The notes: a model not told the origin generated them from the letters alone. A DNA stretch of 64,000 nt from Dactylis glomerata (GCA_007115705.1 QXEO01001043.1:786585-850584); one strand, 5' to 3'. Counted from the stretch's first letter, positions 11,341 to 23,607 are shown. Made by a program: numbers and translations.

Positions 11341-12345
11341 AACATGACAATATAACCAATAGCATTACATAGCTTCCAATAGCAAATTAAAAGCTCCACC
11401 AAGAGCATGTCCTAACTATGTATAATCATTGGAATCCAATCTCATTGGAAAGACCTAAAAGCATGCCAATTTTGTGAAGAGTTTGCCTATGAATCCTTGG
11501 CATGCCATGTTTGGTATTTTCCCAAGGTACTACATCACAGACAATGACTCCATGCGCTGGTTTTCCAATTTTTCAATTTTATTTGTATTTCTTTTGCTCA
11601 CTTTTGAAATCTAGGTCAAACTCATGGTGCCGTAAGCCCTAAACCCCATAACCCATTACATCTATTTACTTCTTATAAATAATCAATTATAAATCACCAA
11701 AAAGCATGATGTAGCTTGCAATGTTTGATATAGAAATAACCAATAGCATGGCTAAGCTTTCAATTATCATATGTAAACTAGAACATGATTTTAAACCCAA
11801 TAGCTTTACATAGCTTCCAATAGCAATTAAAAAGCTCCACCACGAGCATGTCCTAACTATGTATAATCATTGGAAACTGACCTCCATTTCAAAAGCATGT
11901 GGAAAAACTAGGTCAAACTCACGGTGCCGTAAGCTCCCAAAAGCATGCCAAATTTGTGAAGAGTGTGCCTATGAATCCTTGGCATGCCATGTTTGCTATT
12001 TTCCAAGATACTACATCACATACCATGACTCCTTGCGCTGGTTTTCCAATTATTTGATTTTATTTTTATTTCCTTTGCTCAATTTTGAATTCTAGGTCAA
12101 ACTCACGGTGCCGTCACCCCATAACCCATCACATCTATTTTCTTCGTCTAAATAACAAATTATAAATCACCAAAAAACATGACGTAGAATGCAATATTTG
12201 ATATAGAAATCACCAAGAGCATGACATAGCTTTCAATTATCATTTAAAATTCATCTCAACAAGAACATGTCAATATATCCAGTAGCATTACATAGCTTCC
12301 AATAGTGATTTAAAAGCTCCACCAAGAGCATGTCCTAGATTTCCC
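11341..12345. repeat. Tandem repeat in the leader intron of the B3-like gene
   Basis: Three diverged copies begin with aacatg and contain tacatagcttccaatag at about 11,341, 11,782 and 12,262, so the spacing is 440-480 bp. The third is partial. Two copies hold ccttggcatgccatgtttg and a block ending in (c/t)cggtgccgt, both related to the 660-bp array at 1,655-2,873. Confidence 0.75.
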
Positions 12346-12740
12346 CTTTTAGCACAATGGAGCTATGTTGTGTCCGAGATACAACACAATTTAAACTGGA
12401 ATAAGAGCACCCATTCAATCATTGTAAATCTAGCACCATATATTTTGGCAACAAACCGAACCGAACAAAGACTAAAATACAATAGGTAACCAATGTTTTG
12501 GCGGGGCATGCAAGTTTGGGCAACATACATAGCAACCATATGGTCTGATTATAGAACAATCAAGCAGGCTCAGTGACCATATGAACCACTCCTTTTTCGA
12601 AATATCGATTTCGAAATTACTGAACTATCATTACAGAAGTAGAAATATTTTTGGAAAATTCCCCTTGAACTAGGGCCGCCCCTTGAACTAGTACTAGATC
12701 GAAGCATTGGGCAATCCGTACGGGAAAACCCTACACTTAC

Positions 12741-12910
12741 CTTGAGAAGGGATTCCTGTGTGCAGGACGCTATGGAGGTCGAACGCCACCCGACCAGCCT
12801 TGGTTCGAGCAGTCGTCGTGGGCGGGGCGGCCAACCCCAGCAGCCGCCGGTTTGGGAGGAAGGAGACTGGAAATGTGATTTTCCTGATTTTAGGGTTGAG
12901 GTCGCCAGGA
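12741..12910 (-). promoter_or_regulatory. 5'UTR exon of the B3-like gene
   Basis: GC-rich minus-strand segment without an ATG, ending in a consensus donor (TTCTCAAG/GTAAGTG) at 12,741/12,740. It matches in strand and position the acceptor 6 bases upstream of the B3-like ATG. The outer limit is approximate. Confidence 0.5.
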
Positions 12911-13129
12911 GTGGAGGTATCTAGTACTTTACCCCATATGGCAATCCCAGTCTAACTGACAGTGGACCCAGAAAAATAATTAAAAGCCCAAGTAGATAAA
13001 CATGGACTGTCACTGTTATTTTATTTACGGGGCAGATAAAGGCTGCTACGCGTCTTCCTCCCCTGTCTCACTCCCCACTTCACAGTCCCCATCCTAAGGT
13101 CGCCGTAGTTCTTGGCACCGTCGCCGACG
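12911..13129. promoter_or_regulatory. Putative bidirectional promoter
   Basis: About 220 bp separate the minus-strand B3-like leader from the ATG of the plus-strand ORF at 13,130. The segment includes an AT-rich part, a possible TATA substitute (gcagataaagg) and a C/T-rich leader running into the plus-strand ATG. Confidence 0.35.
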
Positions 13130-15221
13130 ATGCTCCAATATCAAGCCCCCATCGGGCAGGCAATGTCTTGCCTTGTCAAAGCCGGTGTGTAGGTGCCAGT
13201 AGCGGCTGTCATGAACTTCCCCAAGTTGGCGTTGTCGGCGGGGGCGTTGGAGGCGGGGAGGAGGGTTTTCCCAAGGTCTAGATGCTCACCGGCTCTGTCC
13301 GAGGTAAGGGTGATATCCCACAAGTATAGGGGATCGTGTGTAACCTTTTTGATAAGTAAGAGTGTCGAACCCAACAAGGAGTTAAAGGTAGGATAAATGT
13401 TCTCTCAAGTTCTATCCACAACTGATACAACTCTACGCACACTAAATGTTTGCATCATCTAGGAAATAAAACTAGAGCAATAATATGGGTATGAGAGATA
13501 GCTTTGCAAGATAATAAATACAAGAAAGTAATTGTTAGTGCTGCAGCAATAAAATATACTAAGTAACTATAAACTAATAGTACCATGAGTATGGAAAAGT
13601 GGTGGTAATAGTGGTGGCTTTGTCTAAGTTCAATTAGTGAATAAATCGGGTTCATTGTCTTCGATGCAGTTTTCTATGTGGGAGAGGCTAAATATACAAG
13701 CACTTCACTACTTGGAAATACAAGTACTATATGATTGGATTGTTAGCAAGCATCTGTAAATACTAACAATGCATTAAGGTTTCCCCAACCATAGCCTTAA
13801 GTTAATGGTCCTCTTACTCCCATACGTGTAATGTTCTGGTTTGCGTCCTCAGGTTTTTGTCACTCCGGCAGAACTACCCCCTTCCTTTTGCACATACTAC
13901 TAACCCTAAGATGTTTAATCCATGCGCGCATAAATATAATGGACACCAAAGGATAGTACCATATCAACATACAACTCTAATGAACCAAAGACATTCAACA
14001 AATCAATCTAAGAACAAATAAACTATGCAAACATGACATAGATCATAGGATAAATATTATAGCATCAAACACCATGTTTACATAGGACGGTACAGAGGTG
14101 TGTGGGAGGATGAACCACTGCATAATAGGAGGAGTTGGTGATGGAGATAGCGGTGAAGATGGCGGAGATGAGCAGCAAAGGGCGCGGGCGACGCGGCGGC
14201 GGCTGCGGCGCGGGGGACTCCCCCGCCGCCGGCATCATGGGGGAGCACCGCCCCTTAGCCCCCTTCCTTCATGGCTTCATGGGAGCCCTCCCCCATTGAG
14301 ATGGGATCCATGGGGAGGCGAAAACGTGGCTCTGGTGGCTGCAAATTCGTGGGTGGAGGTATCTCCCACGAGTTAGGTTTCCTCCCCTTATATATCTTCT
14401 CGGATTTCCGTCTCCCCATCTTGGGCCGCACTAGATCGGGCCTAACTCGGCCGTCCGGACTCGGAATCGGGCGAATTTTATATCCAGAACGTTTGCCGTG
14501 AAATTCCCTACAACTTTGTAGTTGGAAGTTTTCCGTTTGACGCCGTCTTTGACTCATAACGTGACCATCTTCGAAAAGAGTTCTGGCACAGATTTCAGGA
14601 AAGTCCCAATTTGACTCCAACAAGGTTTCCACTTGTATTCTTGGTAATTCCTACACATCAAAGTGTAAAACAAGAATATTGTGCACTTTTGCAGCTATTA
14701 GAAGGTTAGTCCAAATAAATCATAAAAGTGCCACAAAGTGTAGATAAAACATATAGCAATTGGTGTAAAACAAGCATGGAGCATCAAAAATTATAGATAC
14801 ATTTGCAACGTATCAAAGGGCTATGAAGCTGAAGTGGGGTAAGCTGGGGAAGCGTGGTCGTCGGCCATTCACCGGCTGCCCGGCGTCGAAGACCAACAAG
14901 AACTTGCGGCGGGCGAGGAAGCGGTCCATATCGAGATCTAGGATATGGCGTGTTTATGCGCCGCCGGCGAATCACAACTACACTGATCTATCATTGCGAC
15001 TGCGGTTCACCAGGAAATATAACCCCTATCAAGAGCTGCCGTACTACTCGTTTGAAGAATGCCTCGCGGCGGCGTTGCTGGTCAGGTTCAACAAGACGCG
15101 CCCCCGCCAGAAGCGCGGAAAGCCCTCCTCCCCCAAGGGCGAGCGCGGAAAGCCCTCTTCCCCCGCTCCCAAGGGCGAGCGCAGCCGCCAGAGGAAGGGG
15201 AAGCCACGACGTGCATGCTGA
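13130..15221 (+). pseudogene. Unknown ORF split by a solo LTR
   Basis: The coding sequence is seen as 13,130-13,310 and 14,821-15,221 on either side of the solo LTR. With one copy of the target duplication counted, the two parts share a reading phase. The ATG at 13,130 follows a leader-like C-rich tract. One in-frame TAG lies at 13,190-13,192. The first part has MLQYQAPIGQAMSCLVKAGV before the TAG and AAVMNFPKLALSAGALEAGR after it, resembling an organelle-targeting N-terminus. The second part is very basic, with RRARKRSISRSRIWR, a more ordered segment around NPYQELPYYSFEECLAA, and a duplicated Lys/Ser/Pro tail (GKPSSPKGERGKPSSP). I do not recognise the family. The insertion must disrupt the product unless translation starts at the ATG at 14,823 in the right-hand part. 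Confidence 0.45.
13311..14815 (-). mobile_element. Solo LTR, Athila-like, 1,505 bp, TSD AAGGG
   Basis: Plus-strand sequence begins TGATATCCCACAAGTATAGG and ends GCAACGTATCA. The minus-strand start TGATACG matches the other Athila-type LTRs here. The direct repeat AAGGG flanks it exactly (13,306-13,310 and 14,816-14,820). No internal sequence is present, so it formed by recombination between the two LTRs of a former full element. It carries a purine-rich GC block at about 14,160-14,250. Confidence 0.9.
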
Positions 15222-15468
15222 TGGAGAAAAGCTGTAGGAGTTAGGCGGGAAGGGAAATCGTTCAGTTCCGGTTGATTTAGCAATGAACTTTAGCCCTTCG
15301 CAGCATTTTGGTATGCCAACTTCCATGAAGGCTGCTCTCCCCTAGTTTCTTCAGTTAAATACAGTTAGTGTTAGACTAACTCTGAAGAATAGCTTTTGTA
15401 TAGACAAGGCTAAAGCCGGCTTTTGTGTTACTAACTAGCTTCTGTAAGTTTGAAGCAACCAAATATTA

Positions 15469-15562
15469 CTCCCTCCGATCAGAAATAAGTGTCGGTGATT
15501 TTGTACTAACTTAGTACAAAATGTGTACTAACTCACCGACACTTATTTCCGATCAGAGGGAG
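15469..15562. mobile_element. Stowaway-type MITE (94 bp), TSD TA
   Basis: A near-perfect hairpin: it begins CTCCCTCCGATCAGAAATAA and ends with the inverse, GATCAGAGGGAG, flanked by TA on both sides. This is the classic grass Tc1/Mariner-derived MITE end. It lies about 250 bp downstream of the stop of the split ORF. Confidence 0.95.
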
Positions 15563-15599
15563 TATGAGCTTTTAGATTTAGTGTTTCTCCTTTAATTTC

Positions 15600-17550
15600 A
15601 GATCTGAAATCTACATTTATTGTTCTTCATTTTTGAGATTCGCATTTACAGAGATGAATTCAGTGAAAATTAACATAACAAGAAACTAGATGTTCATGAG
15701 GTTCCGCCACCAAGTCCACAGGAACGGCCACCGCCGCCATTAGAGACAGCTAGCGGATCTCCTCTGAGATTGCCGCGCTTCCAGAGGTGCCGTCGCCATT
15801 AGAGACATTAGAGGGAGTGATTCTAGATCTCCTATCTGGGGAGCTCAGATCTGTGGGGGGAGGGAGGAGCCGGAACTGCGACCTTGGGAGCCCTTGCCAC
15901 TATGTGGGAGATCCTAGCACCAGGGTGGTGTCAGCGACGGGGAGCTCGATTCCAGCGAAGCGACGGCGAGCTCGATTCCGGCGTAGCGACGGGTCGACGG
16001 TGAGCTGGGCGGGTGGACAGAACAGGGGAGGACGACATAACAGGGAAGAAGACGGTGGCAACGGAACTCTAACGCTGACAAAGTCAAGTTCTGTTAGAAT
16101 AACGGATAAACCTGACAAGGTGGGCTCAGCAAGCGGCAGCGGAACGGGAATTATGAGTTCAAACGTTTTCTCCCCAATTCAAACACTAGAATTTGGGCTC
16201 AAACAAATTTGATCCAAAAAAGACCCTCTGAGCTATTTGATAAGGGCTTTTGGACCCGCAGGGTGATTGCAGCGAACAAAGGCATCTGTAAGCCTGTGGC
16301 AAGGAAGTTGGTGACCGCAAACTAAATAGCCCCTCTTATCGTTCCCTTTCGACAAAATAGCCCCCAATTTTTTTGCGAGGAAAAGGCCCACAAGTTTTAC
16401 TGCTATGATATGAGTCGCAGATCCAGTAATCCAGTCTTGGCATTGGGCCTTCTGTTTTTGGTGGCACATGCTCTTTCTTTTTTTTCTTTTTTTTGCAATC
16501 ATGCTCTTTCTTTTCTCTTGTTAGCACTACTTCAGTTTTCTACTCGTGTTGTTTCTCACAGCCTCTGAATCTCATATGGGAATATTCGACCCAAGACACA
16601 ACTTAGGGACATTCTCTTTCTGTTTTGTGCACATGTGAGTAGTTGTGATTAGTCTCCGACTCCAAACCTCTCATTTTTTCTACAGCGAAACGACCATAAT
16701 TCCTGTTTGTTTATGCCGACAATCGATTCTTGTTCAGGTGATGCCTGCTAGAGTCAGCCCGAAGTCAGTTAATTTCAACTGACAAACATTTCACAGCAGT
16801 GGCCAACATTACACCGGAAATCCAGAATGACGGCATGTTAACCACGTACCTGAGACTAATCCAAGCGACGAAAGAGTTATGCCGTCTGTTAATTGGCATC
16901 CTCGCTCGATTGCTTCCGTGTTCATCGTCAAAGCGTCCAAATGTCTTGTGGTTGGTTATCAGTCAACATACAAGCACAGAAACACTACACCTGGCGATCA
17001 TAGTTTATCCCTGTGGATCGTTTTCTTTCGCTCTCACCTTCTTTTGATACCCTGGAGTAGCACTTCTCGACGTGTCCATCGATCCAGATACATTTTCATT
17101 TTCTATATCCCTTCGGTGGCACTCCATACGAAAGCATTATGACTTTTGCTAGTTGTGTATAGCTTGCTTCATAGCATTGCGTTAGTAATAAGTACGATGT
17201 GTTGGTGTCGCCTTTCTCTAGAATCCTGACGCTTGTCATCTGAAAATTAGAAAAGATCCTACAAGATCCTGTCAAACCCACCTGAAAGCTGAAGCCATCA
17301 GAAAAAATTGCAGGCAACACCACTCTTTGTGGGAGTTGTTGCATAAAACCCAGCAATAAGTCTTCTTTTGCAGCTGACTACATATCTTTGTATAATCGTT
17401 GCACCTAGCCCAAATGAAGCTGTCAAACTCACTAATAGCCCACGTATCCACAGCCACGGGCCACACCGCCACACAACATTACCAGATTTCATGTTATCAT
17501 GGTAACCAGTAAATTCAGAAATTTACCGCTAAAAGGTTTTTAAAAAAAAT
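15600..17550. other. No confident gene; GC-rich leader-like segment at 15,770-16,110
   Basis: A plus-strand frame at 15,787-16,212 is rich in Gly, Ser and Arg. It contains a direct repeat of ctcgattcc(a/g)gcg(a/t)agcgacg, so it is more likely untranslated than coding; it also reads like a leader on the minus strand. From 16,230 to 17,550 I see only short frames and a poly-T tract near 16,480. Confidence 0.3.
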
Positions 17551-18117
17551 CAAAGTTTAAAATAGCAGGTTATTACATTTAGCCGCGGCATTTCAGAAAC
17601 TACGAAAAGCTATAGCCGGGCTACATCGCAGCTATGATCCTATAGCGGTTTTGGCTAATAATTTAATAAACTAAAATTTGGGCACATATTTGTACACATA
17701 TAACAATAATTCACATATGTGTAACATATAAATAGTCACATAAAATATATAAATAAACAGAAGTTCTAGACATAGTTTTTTCAATATATCACAACATTAT
17801 AGAAGCAGTTGACCCTAGGCGCGTACACAGCGTCGCCGCCATGGTTGCCTTTTTTGGAAGAGAGAAGAGAAGGGGAGTGGGGATTTTGTGGCTAGCGTAG
17901 TAGCGTTAGAAGGACGGTCCTTTTTGGTTTCGATTTTTGGTTTCATTAAAAAGATTTGGTCTAGTTTTTTTGATCCCAATAGTGGGCTATGAAACAAAAT
18001 TGAGGCTGAATCGGTATAGTGGGGGGCTATTAGCGGCTATTTTCATTTTAGTCTTAGAAATCCTTAGTCGTAGCCGCATGCCTCTTTAAAGGCTATAGCC
18101 GGCTATTTTAAACTTTG
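17551..18117. mobile_element. hAT-like MITE (567 bp)
   Basis: Terminal inverted repeats: left CAAAGTTTAAAATAGCAGGT and right ending GGCTATTTTAAACTTTG. Repeated AGCCG/CTATAGC words continue inward. Flanking octamers aaaaaaat and aaaaaatt agree at 7 of 8 positions, consistent with the 8-bp duplication of hAT elements. It encodes no protein I can see. Confidence 0.75.
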
Positions 18118-18744
18118 AAAAAATTGAATTCAAATTTTCTCCAAAGCTCTTTATAAGTAAACTATAAATGCAATCATGAATGTGTCTACCGCAATGGTAG
18201 GAGCGTTGTGCCCTCTAGTTTGTCTTATTTGGTCGCGGATTTGATGGATTCTAGCCACCTTCTTTTACATAATTACATGAGAATTTGTATCGATCTAGTC
18301 TTGTAAGACATATTAATGCTATAAACTAAAAACAACATAGCAGGAACACTCGATCTAACTACCTGTCGAGATGCTGTTAACTCGATCAATTAATTCATTT
18401 GGCTAAGTGCAAAAGATTAAGCCAAGTATATGCTAGCTGCAAAAACGTTTTTATCTCTGTGTTTTGTGCAACACTTGCCACAAAGGCTGGTGTTAGCTGC
18501 AATTTCCTCAAGCCATCAAGACTTATATTTTTTTGGACATGACTACCGCTAACCTGACCAAGAATTAGCTTAATTTTTGGTCGAATGATGTGACCCACGT
18601 TCTACAAATTTGCATTTCAATCAGAAAACATTTATTTGCATCCGGAGACATTTCAGTTGTAACAGGAAATATTCCGGTGCGGTTGGATTTTTGTTGTTGT
18701 GACCGTTATGTAACTCGTGAAAATTTCACTTGCAACTAGTGAAC
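18118..18744. other. No gene seen
   Basis: AT-rich spacer between the hAT-like MITE and the LINE tail. No domain is visible in any frame. Confidence 0.3.
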
Positions 18745-19718
18745 ATGAATTGATGCATTATACAACATTGTGCAAAAGAAGAATGTCCTAGTTGCAGATG
18801 TTCTATCACATAACCCGCTAAATATTGAATTTCGGAGGGTTCTAAATGGTAATAAATGGAATGACTGGCTTAATTTGTGCCACCGATTAATGACGGTTAA
18901 CCTCTCCAATCAGGAAGATAAATTTGTATGGAAATTAACGAAAAGTGGTGTTTTTACTGTAAAATCAATGTACCTCGATTTAATGAACGAGGATGTACAG
19001 TTCCTACACAAATATCTTTGGAAACTAAAACTTCCTCTTAAGATTAAGATTTTTATGTGGTTCCTTCGTGGTAAAGTGTTGCTCACAAAGGACAATCTTG
19101 TCAAATGCAAATGAAAGGGATGTACGAAATGTTGTTTTTGCGACTCAAAGGAGACGGTTCAACATTTGTTTATCTCTTGCCCTTTTATTCGTATTATTTG
19201 GCGCATGATATACTTCACATATAATCTACCACCACCAACTAATATTACTAATATGTTTGGTAATTGGTTAAATGGGATCCCCAAGGCTGATAAGGCTAGA
19301 ATACGCATTGGTGTTTCGGCTTTATGTTGGTCTATATGGACTTGTCGTAATAAAATTATCTTTAACAAGCACAAGGATACTAATTTTCTGCAGGTTATTT
19401 GTCTGGCTGCGCATTGGATTCATCTGTGGTCCTACCTCCTCCCGGCGGATCAGCGGGAGCTTATGGCTATTGGCTGCAACCGGCTACCGACGGTTGCTCA
19501 GGACTTCTTTTTCCAGGCTACTGGATGACGGCATATTAATAGACTAAAAAATGGGTAGTGTGATGTCGCTTTGCATTTTTAGATGGTTGATACATGTCTC
19601 AACCCTTACTGATCCATGTTTGTAATAAGAAACGGAATACTTTGAACTGAGTAATAAAAAGCTGTCTGCATCGCTCGATGCAGAGGTTGGGGCTATGCTC
19701 CCATTTCGAAAAAAAAAA
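18745..19718 (+). mobile_element. LINE 3' fragment, 5'-truncated
   Basis: The frame preserves the C-terminal part of a plant LINE polyprotein. It has the zinc-binding RT-associated domain (zf-RVT) with FVWKLTKSGVFTVKSMY, LWKLKLPLKIKIFMWFL and CCFCDSKETVQHLFISC. One in-frame TGA near 19,112 stands where related proteins have Trp. The 3' end has the LINE signature tgcatcgctcgatgcagagg and ends in a short A tract at 19,709-19,718. No endonuclease or RT core is present, as expected for incomplete reverse transcription. I could not identify a target duplication. Confidence 0.8.
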
Positions 19719-20299
19719 TCGGTTGAAGACTATACGGAGGTCTAATTTAATTTTCATCCGATCCAGAATCAACAAAATGGTTATTTTTGTAGCCTCCACA
19801 TCGACAGGAATCCTTGCATTTAGTGACTTATCTACATGAACCTAGGGGGTGCAGAGGACATTTGTTAGAATTCTTTGCAAAACATCACTTTTTCACTATT
19901 TGTGAACCTTTAGAAATATGTTTTTAATACTCAGTGTAGCAGGTTCAAAAATTTGAATCATAAGTCTTAGAAGCAATTTCAATAGTTTATGAAATTTAAT
20001 CCTATGGTTCATAATGAAGAGATTTGTATCTACATTAACAACTAAGTAACCTCACCTTATTCTAGAGAAGTTTAGGCCCTTCCATGGTTTGCATCCATAA
20101 AAAAAATCCAAGAAAAAGCATAATTTTTTGTGAGTTACACACATGGAAACCACCCATTGGATGATTTGTCACAATACCTTTACATACAAACAGAAAGCTC
20201 CAAAACAAGAACGGATCTTTGGTTTAATTTTTTAAAAGACCATGTGTTACTTTCGTCATGTCCAATCTTGCACATACCAGCGTACTACTATCTAATTTT
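19719..20299. other. No gene seen
   Basis: AT-rich sequence between two LINE remnants. It may include the decayed 5' part of the second LINE. Confidence 0.3.
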
Positions 20300-23050
20300 T
20301 TATGGAAGGGATTGTCATATTGCATTAGACTATCCATGAAATTCATCATAAGAAGGTGATTGGGGTCCTTTTCAGAAATGATTTTGAAAAGGCCTATGAC
20401 ATGGTCAACTGGGCTTTCTTGTATCAAATGATGCAAGCTAGAGGTCCGGGAGATACATTTTGTGATTGGGTAATGAAGGTAGTCCGAGGAGGTAGAGTGG
20501 CACTATGGCATTTAAGGTGAATGATACAATAGGCCCACATTTTCCCACATATGAAGGTGTGAGACAAGGAGATCCTTTGTCTCCTCTCCTGTTTGACATT
20601 GTAGGAAATGGCCTGGCTATGATGATGAAGAAGGTGCAAGAGGAAGAGATTGTCACTAGTTTAGTGTCACGTCTGGTGGTGGAGGAGTGTCAATTCTGCA
20701 GTATGCAGATGGCACTATTCTGTTGCTGGAAGATCAACTCACCAATGCCAGAAATGTCAAATTCATCATTTGTCTATTTGAACAGATTTCAGGATTGAAA
20801 ATTAACTTCCATAAAAGGAAGTATATTGCTTAGATGCAGTTAAAGATAGAGCTTAGCGGTATAGTGAGATTTTCACTTGTCTCACTGCTGAGCTTCCTAT
20901 GAAGTACCTGGGGATGCCATTAATGAGAAGAAGTTGGCTGCTTCACAATGGGTCATGTGAAGGAAAAATTTGGCAAAAAACATAGTTGGATAGAAAAGAA
21001 ACATGCTCTCCATTGGGGATTAAGTGACACTGGTGAATGATTGTCTTAATAGCATTTCACTATACATTTTATCTTTCCTGGAGGCACCAAAAGGATTCAT
21101 CAAAAAAGCATACATGTACGGGAAGAGGATGGGCTGGCAGAAAATTGATTGTAAAAAAGGTATCATTTAGTGAACTTGCACACTGTGTGCATGCCCAAGG
21201 ATTGTGGTGGCTTGGGTTTGCTAGATCTTACTACCATGAACAAAAGCCTTATTTTTAAATAGCTGCGGAAGCTGGAAAATACAGAGGGGACCTGGCTGTA
21301 GATGCTTACTAGAAATTATATAAGCAACCAGGTTCTGGCTAGGCAGAAAATAGGCAGGGATGCTCTCGCTTCTAGCAGGTGCTGCTGTTTGTGAATCCAA
21401 TTTTCCAACAACACAATGAGAGAATACTGCAGAATGGTGAGAAAACCTTATTCTAGGAAGACAAATGGGTGAATAATTCACCTTTATCTGTTGAGTTCCC
21501 AAGACTTTATCACCTTCATTCAACTGTTAGTAGAGTAAAGCTGGATGGTTGGGGGATAATTAGATTCAGAAGAACCTTGTATGGAGGAGTAGTTAGCATA
21601 AAACCATGACATTACGCGTGAAATTCCAAAAAATGTGGCTTTACAATCCAATTGGATAAAACCACAATATTTTGAGAAGTTGTTTGCAATCCGCACTGAT
21701 CGCGAATTGAAAGCGAATTAACACCAAATCTGATGGGTAGGACCCACCTGTAAGCATTGAGTTGGCAAATAAAAAATAGGATTGCTGACATGGAGAGAGG
21801 GCCCTCTTGTCAGACCAATAAAAAAATGAAAAATAAAAAATAAAATATGTTTGCTACGTCTTCTTCATGGCTGGCCACCGCGCCTCCACCTCCGGCCAGC
21901 CGGCTCTCTCCCCTGCCCCATCCCTGGCTGGACGGCTCTCCTCCCATGGCCCATCATCGGGATCATGGGGCGACGCTAGGAGGGTGCAGGGCAGCGAGAT
22001 CAGGGCAAAGCGGGGCGGCTAGCTCGGGGAGACGAGCTAGGGAGGGGGTGGCCGGTGGCGGGGAGGGCGTGTGCATGTCGCCCTGGTCCCTGGCGGCGGT
22101 GGACGACGATGTTGGGATGTTTGACTTTTAAAATAGGATTTTTTAATAAGATTGTTTAATGGGCTGACAAGTGGACCTTTGTCCATGTCAGCACATATAG
22201 ATTTTTTTGCCAACTCAGCGCTTACAGGCAGGACCCACCTATCAGATTCACTGTTAATTTGCTCTCAATTCACGATCAGTGCAAACTGCAAATAACTTCC
22301 CAAAATGTCGTGGTTTGAATGCGATTAGATTGTAAAGTCTTGGTTTTTCGAAATATCGGGCATAATGTCGTGGTTTTATGCTAACTACTCTATATGGAGA
22401 GACAATGCAAAAATGGAATGCTCTAAAGGAAATGGTGGATGGAATTTAGTTAACTGAAGAAACTGACATAGTCAAGTGGAAGATCAGCATGTATAGGAAA
22501 TTCAGAGTAAAAGATTTGTATTTGCAGCTGAGAGCAGAGGGGAGTTTCCCTAGAAATTTCTTTAGAAGATCAAGATCCCTATGAAAGTTAGGATTTTACT
22601 TTGGGAGATGCTTAAAAGTAGCATTGTGACTAAGGATAATCTGCTGAAAAAGGGGATGGATAGAAAATTAACAATGTCACTTCTGCAGACATAATGAGAC
22701 TATCGACCACTTGTTCTTTGGTTGTGGACTAGCCAAACTGACATGTAAGTGGTGTCGTGTGATTTCCATCTTGTCAGGCCTCCTGAGAGTGTACTAGTTT
22801 GGAGGATGGATAAATTTATTCCCTAAAGGCCAGAGAAACTTGGTCCTGTGTGGTGCTTCTACACTATGCTAAACACTCTGGAAACCAGAAACGAAGCATG
22901 CTTCAATAGAAAATTCCCAAATGATCATGTAACTGTTATCTACAGGCTTTGTAATATGCTCACTGGATGGGCTATTTTGTAGACATACCAAGACAGAGAA
23001 AAGGTTGAATATGACATAACCCAGCTGAAGATGATGATCAAATAGGTGTA
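20300..23050 (+). mobile_element. Second LINE, degenerate, interrupted by a MULE
   Basis: RT motifs appear in succession with stops and frameshifts. LFRNDFEKAYDMVNWAF, GVRQGDPLSPLLFDIV and QYADGTILL (Gly in place of the second Asp of YADD) lie at 20,365-20,730. MKYLGMPL follows near 20,900. The zf-RVT region (IPMKVRILLWEMLKS, HFCRHNETIDHLFFGC) is at about 22,570-22,740, beyond the inserted element at 21,587-22,390. The catalytic change and many stops make it dead. No poly-A end could be placed. Confidence 0.75.
21587..22390. mobile_element. MULE (804 bp) with a GC-rich core, possible Pack-MULE
   Basis: Long terminal inverted repeats of about 190 bp start GAGTAGTTAGCATAAAACCA on the left and are mirrored at the right end (tggttttatgctaactactc). 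The flanking 9-mers tgtatggag (21,578-21,586) and tatatggag (22,391-22,399) match at 8 of 9 positions, the size expected for Mutator-like elements. The TIRs and adjacent sequence are AT-rich, while about 21,860-22,110 is strongly GC-rich and codon-like. No transposase is present, so it is non-autonomous. Confidence 0.8.
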
Positions 23051-23607
23051 TTTAAGATCGCATGGCTAGGCTCCTAGCACTAGTATAGATCGGGGCTTCA
23101 CACACAGCCAAATCGGCCTACCCCACACGATTTACAAAACCGTCGCTACGGAGGGGTGTGCGATGAGGCCTAACAACGCACATGGTTTATTTAACCGTGT
23201 GCAATAGCTAAATGTTCGCACACGACATAAGTTATGAAACGTGTGCGAACATGATGGCTTTCGTAGACGGTGAATACTTTTTACGCGTCTCTATTAGTCT
23301 GTGATCGTACATGGTTATTTGTATTGGACCGTCAGGAGTATAGTGAGATCAGAAACGGTGATCAGTTGTCGTGTGTTTTATTGCATACCAGCAAACCATT
23401 AATAAGCATTGCAATAAAATACAGTATAGTAGCAACTTCAAATATATTATCATTGTATATTTTGGTACATCATATTATATTACATACATCATCAACGAGA
23501 GAAAATGATGGCTCTCTCCTCTCCACCCCTCCTCTCCTCACCATAGCCTAGTCGCCAGCGATCCCCTTCTCCGGCTGGCCTCCACCACCTCTCAGCCTCT
23601 CTTCGTC
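23051..23607. other. Possible CACTA-type terminus and leader of the next fragment
   Basis: cactagtatag at 23,078 is followed by short inverted and direct repeats of cgtgtgcga/tcgcacacg (23,150-23,250), like the subterminal repeats of CACTA transposons. The opposite end was not found. 23,500-23,607 is C/T-rich and leads to an ATG at 23,608. Confidence 0.35.

Noticed and set aside
15787..16212. Plus-strand frame as a real gene
   Set aside because: No ATG at its start, internal direct repeats, and no recognisable domain; more like a leader or decayed sequence.
18180..18260. tRNA-like or SINE-like boxes (taccgcaatggtaggagc and ggtcgcggatttgat)
   Set aside because: Spacing and B-box match are poor, no cloverleaf forms by eye, and no A-rich tail or duplication was found.
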